A stretch of 64,000 nt of DNA, from positions 99,029,912-99,093,911 of the forward strand of contig CM043963.1 of the NCBI GenBank assembly GCA_014529385.2, in the 5' to 3' direction. A model generated the notes under the pieces. That model had not been told where the DNA came from, searched no databases, and saw nothing but the letters and a program-made list of their open reading frames with translations. A program made the position numbers and the translations under genes. Of the stretch, positions 46,960-56,400 are shown in pieces. Source of the stretch: Adiantum capillus-veneris. Lineage: Eukaryota > Streptophyta > Polypodiopsida > Polypodiales > Pteridaceae. How positions within the stretch are numbered: position 1 is the stretch's first letter; every line of letters begins with the position of its first letter.

Positions 46960-48345
46960 TTGGACATCACACATTAAAACTAGGTCCCTCACTTGTCCAA
47001 GCTATGCTCTAATACAATAAAGGGCTTTTGGTTTCAAGATGCACCACTTTCCCAACCTTGATTCCATTAAAGAAGCTAGCTCTACTTAGACATTTAATAG
47101 CAAGGTCCTGTAGCAGTTCACATTGAACATTTTCCATGACAGCTACGTCCACCACTTATCTAAGCTATGCTCTAATAGAGTAAGGGGGTTTTGGTTTCAA
47201 GATCCACCACTTGTCCAAACTTGATTTGGGAAGCAAGGTCCTATAATAGTTTGCTTTGGACATTCACCATTACAACTAAGTCCACCACTTCTCCAAGCTA
47301 TGTTCTAATACACTAAGGAGGTTTTGGTTTCAAGGAGAACCACTTGTACGACTTTGTTTTTGGAAGTAAGGTCTTTACATAGTTCACCTTGGACCTTGGA
47401 CATTGGATACTACAACTAAGCCCACCACTTGTCCAAGCTATCCTCTATATATAGCCAAAGGGTTTGGGTTTCAAGATTCACCACTTTTCCAACCTTTCTT
47501 CCATTAAAGAAAGGAGGGGCATTATAACTAGGTCCACCACTTGTCCAAGATATGCTCTGATATAGACAACTAGGTCCAACCTATGCTCTCATATAGCAAA
47601 GAGGCTTTGGTTTCAAGGTCCACCACTTGTCCAACCTTGCTTCCATTAAAGAAATGAGGGGCTACGTAAACATTGGCAAGCAAGGTAGCAAGGTCCTAAG
47701 GTGTTTCACCTTGGATATTGGGCATTATAACTAGGTCCACCACTTGTCCAAGCTATGCTATGATATAGAAAGGGGATTTTTGTTTCAAGGTCCACCACGT
47801 GTTCAACCTTGCAAGACTCAAGGGATACTTGGACATTGGAAAGCATAGTCCTATAGTAGTTGATAGGTGGCAGTGGGTATTACAACTAGGTCCAACCTAT
47901 GCTCTCATATAGCAAAGAGGCTTTGGTTTCAAGGTCCGCCACTTGTCCAACCTTGCTTCCATTAAGAAATGAGGGGCTACGTAAACATTGGCAAGCAAGG
48001 TAGCAAGGTCCTAAGGTGTTTCACCTTGGATATTGGGCATTATAACTAGGTCCACCACTTGTCCAAGCTATGCTCTGATATAGAAAGGGGATTTTCGTTT
48101 CAAGGTCCACCACGTGTTCAACCTTGCAAGACTCAAGGGATACTTGGACATTGGAAAGCATAGTCCTATAGTAGTTGATAGGTGGCAGTGGGTATTACAA
48201 CTAGGTCCACCACTTGTCCAACCTATGCTCTAATATAGCAAGGATACTTTGGTTTCAAGATCCACCATAATTTCCAACCTTGCTTCCATTAATATAGCGA
48301 GGAGGATTTGGTCTCAAGGTTCACCACTTGTCCAACCTATGCAAA
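46960..48345 (-). repeat. Satellite region D with a 316-bp direct duplication
   Basis: Reverse-orientation AGGTCCACCACTTGTCCAAGCTATGCTCTAATATAG motifs with unit spacing different from array C. Within it, 47,571-47,886 and 47,887-48,202 are nearly identical tandem copies. The region ends directly upstream of the DUF7869-type gene. Confidence 0.9.
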
Positions 48346-48432
48346 CCTTTTTCATGTTGTAGCATGATTTTTTGTTTGAAGAGTATTTTTCTATAACTAT
48401 GGATTTAACAATGTAATCTTTTTCACTTACAG

Positions 48433-49036
48433 GATGGACTTCAAATCTGGGGAGAAAGTACATATGATACTTGACAATGAAATTGTTGGTATTGGTTGTG
48501 TGTGTAGAACAGATCCAGATTCCACTTGTGGTGGTACAAAGATAGGGCAAGGAAATGTCTCCATACTAGTGGAGGAATGCTTGAAGGATGTGGTCCTATC
48601 TTTTCCTACAATGGATACTTCATCTCTCCAAGGCTCATTATGGAGTGTTGTTCGATGGTCAAAGCTTCTTTTGCAATCTTTTGTATTAAATGGGAACTTA
48701 ATTGATCCACAGGAAATCTAAAATGGTGATGAAGAACATGATCATTTTGATCCTCTAGTTACAGATGCAATACCTATGACAAGCCCAGAATTTGAAGCAG
48801 TGATTCGAGAGTCTTGGAGAAATCAAAGGGTCCTTTTAAAAGATGACACAATGATGCAAACCATGAATGAAGGGACCATCTTATATGTATTTCCACATGA
48901 TTATGTCAACTTTCAGGAACTTGGTCCTGATTGTGTGGGTGTGTGTATTGAAAGAGAAAATGAAAGCATTGATGATGTGGTTGAAGTGGGTAGCATCACT
49001 TTGCTAAAGTGGCCCATCAAGCAGACAACAATGTGA
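48433..49036 (+). pseudogene. 5' coding part of the DUF7869-type gene
   Basis: CTTTTTCACTTACAG at 48,418-48,432 is a good acceptor. The frame from ATG 48,434 reads MDFKSGEKVHMILDNEIVG, with a GIGCVCRTDPDSTCGG stretch, through to IKQTTM at 49,036. It is interrupted by a single in-frame TAA at 48,719-48,721. The main frame of the gene begins at about 49,009 in another phase, so an indel or a small intron joins them (CATCAAGCAG at 49,024 is acceptor-like). The function of this part is unknown. Confidence 0.6.
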
Positions 49037-51661
49037 ATGGGAGCCCATTACAACGCTTTGTTCCTATTGATGGCATGCATGCTACATATGAGGATGTATC
49101 CAACGATGACAATGTTGGAAAAAAACTTGATGGGAGTAATGTTGTCCAGTTGTCAAGGAAGAGACGATACACTTTTATGAACAGGACTCAAAAATCAAAA
49201 GCAGCACCAGCTTTGACTTTTTACCTTTCAAACAAATCAATTCAAAGGGTATCATGCATTGATTGTTGTGCACAAAAATGTTGCCAGTTTGCAGATCGTG
49301 ATATGGTGACAAGGTTACGACAACAGTTTTGGGGAGAGTCTCAAAAATCACGCACTAATTATGTTTATGATGTTCTTTCTATATGTTATCAGAAAGATGA
49401 GAAGTCACGATACCAATTCAGGCTAAATGGCTCTTTTGTTTGTTGTAGAGCATGGTATGAGCTACATGGAATACCAAAGACATCATTTTATCGATACAAG
49501 GAGAACTTTGAAAATGGTGTGCGCCAATATGTACATGGGAACACATGTACATTGAGAAGGGGACTTCAACATACTAGTTTAGCAAGAGCACTACTAAATG
49601 AGTTTGTGGAAAACAACTCTGAGAAGATGCCACATAGAAGTAGAACACTGCTAGATGGCTCAAGAGAGACTCAATTGGTGATTCCATCAACATACAAACA
49701 AGTGGATATTTTATGTGAAATCAACACGACACTTGACCAAATGGGCTATGAGAAGAAGCTATCCCAATCTTCTTTTGGTAGAATTTGGAACAAAGAGTAC
49801 CCACATGTCACTTTAACAAAGACGAGTGAGTTCTCTAAGTGCAATATTTGTAGCTCAATCAAGGCAAGGTTAGAAGCTAAACCTTCTCTTGAAGAGAAAG
49901 CTCTTCCCTTGAGAGAGAGAGAAGTTCACATGGCACAACAAAAGGGTTGCAGAAGCCTATATTATGCATGGCACACGTATTCAGAAACGCAACCACAAAG
50001 ATATGTATGCATAATCCATGATAAGATGGATCAAAAGAAGACTGCCATTCCTAGATTACGCATTGTTCCTAAGGGTGTGGATTCAGGATATAATCTGCAC
50101 GTGGCATTGATTGGCATGATCACTCATGGACATGGAGAAGGTCATTACGGACACTTTGTCTTGAATGGTTTGTGGCCAGCTGATCCAAATCTTACAATTG
50201 GCTCAATTGCTAATTGTTTACATAACCTAGAGAGGATAGATAAGCATCCTCTTGGTGATCTAGTAACAAATGGACTTCCAAGGAGCAATATTTCACTACT
50301 ACATGCTTTGAACTCAAGGGATGCTTTGGACTACCATAACTTGAGTGATGGAAAAGAGCCCATTGTGCAGTCGTCAGAAATTGCAGAAGAGGAATTGGGG
50401 TCAACATTTCGCAGATTTCCAGAGAGCTTGTTGCTACAATTGGATAATTGTGCAGGGGAAAACAAAAATCGATACTTATTTGCCTATTTGTCAATGCTTG
50501 TTGCAAGGGGTGTTTTCAAAACCATCCAGCTGGGATTCTTAATGGTTGGGCATACACACGAGGACATAGACGCCATGTTTAGTAGGTTTTCAGAGAAGTT
50601 GAGAGTTACACAAACCTATACTTTGCCACATTTGATGGATACATTACGAAACAGCTCATCTTCATCTCCAGCTCCATTTTTTCTCACAAAGATCCCCGAT
50701 TTCAAGCAATATTGTGATGGCTATCTTTGTGATGGACAAGACATACTTGTTGGACATTCCAAACCGCTTTAGTTCAGGTTCTTTATGCAGGATGAGACAC
50801 CAATGATGCAATATAAGGCACATGTAGGTGTATCAAGTTGGAGTGGAAGTATTCTCCTTTGGAAAACAGACACAAAAAGGCAAGCCAATGTTACCACATG
50901 GAGATCCACCTCTAGTACAAATGGCGGAGTATGTCAAGGCCCACGAAGAAGTCATTTTGGGGCTAAAGAACTATATAATATTTTGGAAAAAATTAGGGAA
51001 TGGTTCAAGTATTCCGTGATATTATAGACACGTGATAGATTATTGGAGTAAGGTAATTGAAGAGATTGGAAAAGAAATCATATCAGAGGGAGTCTTGTAT
51101 GAAATGTTTTGGCCAAAAACTCAAGAATATTCTCACCTACAAAGCACTACAATGAATTTGCAACAAGGAGCAGAAAGATTCCTAGGCCTTGAAGAGTTGA
51201 ACGATCATTTTTGTGGGCCTCAACGAGATAGGCCAAGGGAAGAGTTTGACCCTATGTCTGATGTGCACCAAGGTGACTTTCTTATGCTTGTTCCGAGTGA
51301 CACAGAAATCTATCCAGTGTGGCTTGCAATGACTTTATTTGACATTGATAATGAGTCTACATCACCAAACTACAGAAAACTCTTGATTCAATATTGGGCA
51401 CCTTGCGCGAGAAAAAGTGGGATGACAGATACTCAAGCTTACAATAATTGTTGGAAGGGTTATTGGGCTGTCAACTATAAGGACCCACAAGTGTGGGAAA
51501 CTGTAGATGCAATTGTTTGGTCCTGGAAACCCAACAAAGAAGGACCATTTTCTAGAATAAAGATTCCAGAAAGGCATGCTCTAAAAGCCAAAGAAGGCCT
51601 CACTCGTGCACATCAACCACACTTGGATCAAAGTTCAGATATGGTATCAAATGTGGAGTAG
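49009..51661 (+). pseudogene. DUF7869-type protein, candidate DDE-like transposase
   Basis: The main frame is open for 587 codons (49,009-50,772). It has an N-terminal basic segment, a Cys-rich CIDCCAQKCC patch, a helix-turn-helix-like stretch (GIPKTSFYRYKENFENG), a CNIC zinc motif (FSKCNIC) and three acidic blocks in RNase-H-fold order: CIIHDKMDQKK, LLQLDNCAGENKNRY, and GHTHEDIDAMFSRFSEKL. The last two are the hallmark of the DUF7869-type family, which is widespread in non-seed plants and animals. The three blocks resemble a DDE/DDD nuclease, so I propose a transposase; this is inference. After a TAG at 50,770 and a frameshift near 50,880, a C-terminal part (51,032-51,661, preceded by a TGA at about 51,014) continues with YPVWLAMTLFDIDNES and YWAPCARKSG. 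It lies 290 bp from the right TIR, pointing outward. Confidence 0.75.
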
Positions 51662-51937
51662 AATTATGTGGAGCTTCTATTGTGACTATACTAGTCAATT
51701 TGTAAACAAAATCTTTTTTGTATCTTCCTTTGTTTTATGTAATTCGTAGTTATTATTCAAATCCATGTGTTGTACATCCTCTTGACTTTTGGTGTTTATC
51801 AACACCACAATCCTATGAGATTTTCACTTTATTTACTAACCACACACCTCAATTTTTCCCACTTTAAGTGGAAAATTCCCAAATTACATGAATTTAGTCG
51901 ATTTGGAGATTCCCATAATGTGAGATTTTTACCAAAA
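51662..51937. other. Right subterminal region of the 35-kb element
   Basis: AT-rich sequence, the likely 3' UTR of the DUF7869-type gene. On the minus strand it holds TAAAGTGGGAAAAATTGAGG at about 51,850-51,870, similar to the TAAAGTGGGAAAAACCCAA next to the left TIR. It may include subterminal transposase-binding sites. Confidence 0.55.
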
Positions 51938-51953
51938 TACCTAATATGGTCTT
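51938..51953 (-). repeat. Right terminal inverted repeat of the 35-kb element
   Basis: TACCTAATATGGTCTT, the exact reverse complement of 16,694-16,709, followed by ACAT. Confidence 0.9.
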
Positions 51954-52213
51954 ACATGGAAAATTACATTCCAATCGGACACTTGTAGAATAGGAGCGTT
52001 TGTCAAGGTCTTTTTCAATGACTCATGAGCATGGTCACACTCCGCGGTCCAATTTGTGTTCTCCTGGTTGAGCTAGAACACACCCAATAGCAAAGTTTGA
52101 TTCATCAATATGCACATGGAAAATTACATTCCAATCGGACACTTGTAGAATAGGAGCGATTGTCAAGGTCTTTTTCAATGACTCATGAGCATGGTCACAC
52201 TCCGCGGTCCAAT
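51954..52213. repeat. 160-bp tandem duplication of gypsy sequence beside the insertion
   Basis: The 100 bases from ACATGGAAAATTACATTCC to GCGGTCCAAT occur at 51,954-52,053 and again at 52,114-52,213, differing at about one base. The 60 bases between (TTGTGTTCTCC...ATATGC) match the left flank at 16,630-16,689 with two differences. So a 160-bp piece of gypsy pol is tandemly repeated, and the 35-kb element lies in the first copy. TCCAAT occurs at both duplication borders. Confidence 0.93.
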
Positions 52214-53182
52214 GGAACTCAATAAGAAGCTTGTACAAAAGACGAGCTATCTCAGCAAAGTTTAAAATAAATCGTCGGTAATAACCAACATAGCCCATGA
52301 ACCTTTGAACTCTTGTAGGTGGTGACAATTCAGCAATGGCTTTAATTTTACTCTCATATGTGGAAATCCCATTTTTGGACATTATATGCCCTAAAATGAC
52401 TCCATGTTTAACCCAAAATTGGCATTTGAAAGGGTTTAAGGAGATGCGATACAATCTGCACTTCTCAAACACTTTCCGTAAGCATGATAGATGTTCTTCC
52501 CAAGAGGAATAAACACAAAGGTCATCTAAGAAAGCTTCGCAAAACTCCCTCAAATATTCTCTAAAAGCAGTGTTTATTAATCTTTGAAAGGTAGCAGGGG
52601 CATTGGTTAAGCCAAAAGCGATAACACATAATGCGAATACTCCAAATTCGGTTATAAAGGTTGTTTTAGCTTGGTCCTCTAGCACAATTGTGATTTGATT
52701 ATAGCCAGAGTACCCATCTAAAAATCTATAAGCTGCCTTCCCTGAACTCTTTCAAGCACATGTTCTGAATATGGCAAGGGGTAATGGTCCCTGACCTTCT
52801 TGAGATCCACGCACACTCTGAGTTTCCCATTCTTTTTTGTCACAATCACTATTGGAGACACCCATTCTGAGTTCTCAATAGGATATATGAATCCGCATTT
52901 CACAAGCTTTTCAATCTCTTCTTGAACGATCTTTGCATATTTCGGATTCATTGGGTAGGGTCGTTGCTGAACTCGTTTAGCCATGCTATTCGTGGGGATT
53001 GTGTGCTGCACCACGGAAGATGGAACACCTTTCAAATCATGATATGTCCAAAAAAAAAAATCCCTGAATTCCTTGAGAAGTTCTGTAAGTACACACTCTT
53101 CAGTCTCTGTTAGATCTTGGGCAATGAAAAAAGGTTTGGACTCTTCTCCTGGTTCTACTAGCTCTATTTCCTTAACTATCAC
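52054..53182 (-). pseudogene. pol: Gypsy reverse transcriptase
   Basis: The N-terminal half (53,182-52,718) has GFIYPIENSEWVSPIVIVTK, KLRVCVDLKKV and YPLPYSEHVLERV. One base is lost or gained near 52,735, after which FLDGYSGYNQI (motif A) and AFGLTNAPATFQRLI lead to FLDDLCVYSSW (the catalytic Asp pair) at about 52,515. Thumb and connection follow (HGVILGHIMSKNG, MGYVGYYRRFI), then VHIDESNFAIGCVLAQPGEHKLD, which crosses the duplication and insertion site and continues at 16,628. An aspartic protease lies upstream at about 54.4 kb. Confidence 0.94.
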
Positions 53183-53850
53183 TGGACCACCTAGGATTTG
53201 AAACGTTCAGGTGCAGGGTGTAAGTTTGTGGGGTCCTGTTGTTCTGTGGACCGTGATTACACTTCCGATTCCTTTTTTTGTTGAGCTAACATTCGATTTT
53301 GTCGTCTCCTTATGGTACGGCTCAACTTTGGCTTCTCTGTAGCCTCTAGTTGTGTCATGTCAATGGGTTGTGGACTACACCACATAACGCTTTGAAGGTA
53401 TTCACCCCAGTTATCTACCAACTTCTGATGAGCATCACATGCCCCTATATAATTAAGCCATTCTACGGTAGATTTCTTTTCATTTATTCTAGCACGCACA
53501 TTTTCTTGATATTGTCACCTCTTATGTTTATTACTCTTCTTGTCTAATTTTTTATTACGGCCGATCTCTAGTGAAGAGTCACTACTTGTGTCTTCTGCTC
53601 CCTTGGATAGATTGTCATCTAGGGTGCCACTGAGCCCTAAATGGTTTGTCCCTACATTTGCACTAATATTTAACTCAAATTCTTCATCCTCAGAGTCAAT
53701 TTCAATTGATGATTTTGACCCCAAATCGTGTGGGCTATAGTCTTGTGAGACGCTACTAGTTCCAATGCCAGTCAGACCTTCATCTTGTAGGTCATCAGAA
53801 GCTATATGCATTGCTTCTAGCATATTTAAGGGTACGAGCGGTGGCATTTC
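53183..53850 (-). pseudogene. pol: Gypsy protease-RT linker
   Basis: Two minus-strand open stretches, 53,499-53,257 and 53,847-53,515, are hydrophilic and of low complexity (KLSRTIRRRQNRMLAQQKK; Ser/Asp-rich runs). They have no recognised domain. Position between protease and RT is the only evidence for their assignment. Confidence 0.55.
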
Positions 53851-54119
53851 ATCCCCCTCAGGTGTAACCCAGGTTGTCCCCCTGTTTTTCGAAGTGTCTA
53901 TGGTTGCTGCTAGGTGGACTTAATCCACATTGTCCGACTCAGTCATCCCAGGTTGTACATCCATATAAGGAGAATCCTCCCCAACATCAGTGTCCGCTTT
54001 ACACGTGTAACAATGTTTCAATGGGGCCGAGTGAACTGCGGTGTCAAATCTATAATCAATTATAAACCTGTTTCCTAGAGGATGTGCTCGACCAATTACA
54101 AGATCCACTCAAATGGCAG

Positions 54120-54954
54120 AATCTTCGAACTGCAAGTAGACATGGTTTTTAACCCAGTCATTCACCATTTTTGCTTCCCTCATGAAAGGACGTCCTAAGA
54201 TCATCTCAGATGCCATAGTGTGCTTGGAGAAATCCATAACAATGAAGGAAAATTCTTATTTTATGTCCAAAGACCTTGATCTTGAGATCTTCTAGCATCC
54301 CAATAGGTTTAACAATAGACCCATTGGCCATCTTTACTACTATGGTTGTGGTCGCAAGGTGAGGTCTTCTCATAGTTTCCCATCAATTTTTAGTCACAAT
54401 GCTAATCCCAGCGCCACCATCAAGGATTCCTTCACAGTTAATCCCTTGGAAGTGATTGGTATGGTTGCATTGGATTCATCTCTCTCAAAGTATTGTCCAA
54501 ACTTGTTAACAGGTATTTCTACAACAAGGTTCTCATCTAGGTTGGGTTGTGGATCTAAGTGTTCCTCCTCTATTGGCATCTCCCTAACTCCATCCATCTG
54601 TGTAAATTGTGGTAGCCCGACCTTCAGATCTCCATTGAGGAAAGCTTGAAGAGCTAAGAAAAGCTCAGGGTCTCCATATAGTTTGGACATGATGGTGGTT
54701 CTAACCTCTGAAGCCATGAAATCCATCAATTTGGCAATATTTAACTGCACCTTTTGAGCTTCAGTCCCTTGATGTGGGGAAGATGGGATCTCCATTTCTT
54801 TGATACGATCAGGTAGTCCCTCTGTAAACATTCTTTCCATTAAGAAGTGAGTACGTCCACTTTCCCATGACTTTAAGTCACTTTCTTCGTGGATGACACT
54901 AGGTATGGCTAAGGGTCTATGGACTTGGTGAGGTTGTTGTTGCATAGGGAACAC
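54120..54954 (-). pseudogene. pol: Gypsy aspartic protease region
   Basis: The frame at 54,954-54,394 is open, then shifts. In the neighbouring frame near 54,400-54,430 the sequence reads GILDGGAGISIVTKN, an aspartic-protease active site with DGGAG for the usual D-S/T-G-A, followed by ATTTIVVKMANGSIVKPIGML in the flap region. Frameshifts and stops around it mean it could not be made as it stands. Confidence 0.72.
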
Positions 54955-55969
54955 AGTGTCTATAATCTAGATCTGTGTAGGCCCTTTGGGTATCTTCTAC
55001 CAAACTCCTTAATTGCTTGACCCGTTCGATCTCCTCTATAGGGTTTGGATAAGTTTCTATCTTCTTCTTGGATCCTGGCCATTGTGGCTCATGACGATCT
55101 TCCTTGTTGGTTTCTTTCTTAGTGCTCATTTTGGTCTCCATGGTTTCACCTGAATCAGAATCCTCTTCAGCGTCGTTCATATATACGTGGTCGTCACGAG
55201 TCCCTATGTTGGTCTTTGAACTGGGGTCTGACTTCTCTGCTTTTTGGGATCTCTTCCTTCGTGTTTTCTTCTTCTTTTGAGATTGGGCAATTGATGACGT
55301 GTCTCTTTCTTCAAGAATATAATTTTGTTTTTTGAGCTTCGATCGTGTGAGTACGTTTACCGGTACCACATGTGTACTTTGTGATGGCTCCTTGGTAACC
55401 TCAATCAAGTTTAATGGCATGATCTTCGGCACATTTGGATTATTTGGACATTGGGCAATCAAATGATCTATGCCACATCGATTACACATGAGTATCAGAA
55501 TTGTAGACGTGCTCGCTTGATTGGTTTGCATTAGTGTGGCATTCTTTTGTAGCCTAATAGGAGACTCGGCCACACGATGTGGACCTCCACACTCATAGCA
55601 TTGAAGAGGTGGTCTCTTGGTAGTGTAATTGATATTTTGGCCTCTTGCAGCAAGAGCAGCTACTTGATAAATTGGTTTGACTTGTCTCCAATAGTCCTCC
55701 ATGTAGTATTGTGGACTTTTTTCAAGCGCATCCATCCCATAGGCAATATTAGGGTCTATATCTTCCTCACAGCCTTCCAAACAAGCAATAGCTGACTCAC
55801 AACCCACTTGATTCACAGAAGTGATTCTCAGGTGTGGTGGTTGTGGTCCTAGCATTGGAGGTGGTAGGGGTGTTGTTTGAACAACATTTTGGGCCCTAGG
55901 GACCATGTGGTGTGACGTTTGTTCAAGAAGTGGGGCTGGAATCAACACAAGGGAATTTCGCACAGCCAA
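54917..55969 (-). pseudogene. gag: Gypsy gag C-terminal part with zinc knuckles
   Basis: 350 open codons containing two knuckle-like motifs: CYECGGPHRVAESP, whose last Cys is lost (S), and CNRCGIDHLIAQC, complete as CCHC. A long basic and acidic tail follows (KKKKTRRKRSQK, then DEEDSDSGE-like). To its right, at about 55,940-56,400, the frame is occupied by a piece of integrase. Confidence 0.8.
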
Positions 55970-56400
55970 CTGCCTCTTCCTCTAGCCTTTTACGGATAAA
56001 CACTCAACTAATGGGTTACCATCCCAACCTTCTTGAGAAGCTACTAGAAGGCTAGTAATGATGAAATCCCATGGCATTACTACTTCTTGACCATACATCA
56101 TTAAACGGTGTGCAATCACTGACCACTTTATAAGCACTACGATAAGCCCATGTTAAGATAAGTCTTGTTGGTACTCTCAACTTGACCATTTCCTTGTGGA
56201 TAATAAGGTGTAGATTTATGGTTGGATATCATGAATTTTGAGGTGAGTTCTTTCATCATTTTATTTATAAAATAAGTACCATTGTCACTCACAATCTCAA
56301 AGGGACATCCAAGTCGTGTAATAATGTTTTCAAAGAGGAACTCAAATGTTGTCTTTGCGTTGGCCTTACGTGTAGCTTTAGCTTCAGGCACTCGAGGTGT
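55940..56400 (-). pseudogene. Integrase fragment embedded within gag
   Basis: The minus strand reads EAKATRKANAKTTFEF, then IVSDNGTYF and YYPQGNGQVESTNKT: an integrase catalytic core with the second Asp and the Glu. A small internal deletion follows, then WAYRSAYKV and an end segment that matches 15,570-15,750 (CACTCAACTAA.GGGTTACCATCCCAA). It sits between two gag parts, where an integrase is not expected. The same core is missing from pol at 15,810. Confidence 0.85.

Larger units (their letters stand above)
16694..51953. mobile_element. Giant 35-kb TIR transposon with satellite arrays and cargo genes
   Basis: The segment starts AAGACCATATTAGGTA and ends TACCTAATATGGTCTT, a perfect 16-bp inverted repeat, flanked by ACAT. 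Its removal restores the gypsy RT-RNase H frame. It contains satellite arrays in opposite orientations, two FCP1-like loci, a SET-domain gene, a gene with a ParB-like motif and a DUF7869-type gene. No reverse transcriptase, Helitron Rep/helicase, protein-primed polymerase or tyrosine recombinase of its own is visible. Known cut-and-paste families with 4-bp duplications exist, but none that I know combines these features. I infer it is a non-LTR, TIR-type DNA element; transposition by the DUF7869-type protein is a hypothesis. Confidence 0.85.

Noticed and set aside
46560-47012. 150-codon plus-strand frame between satellite regions
   Set aside because: It is made largely of satellite-like sequence (TTGGCCAAG/CTTGTCCAAGC words) and has no recognisable domain or splice context.
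32690-51016. Alternative genetic code or programmed readthrough to explain in-frame stops
   Set aside because: TAA, TAG and TGA all occur, together with frameshifts, and the surrounding retroelements decay in the same way.
16694-51953. Helitron, Maverick/Polinton or fungal Starship-type element
   Set aside because: No Rep/helicase, protein-primed DNA polymerase, retroviral-like integrase of its own, or DUF3435-type tyrosine recombinase was recognised. The inverted ends with target duplication do not fit Helitrons.
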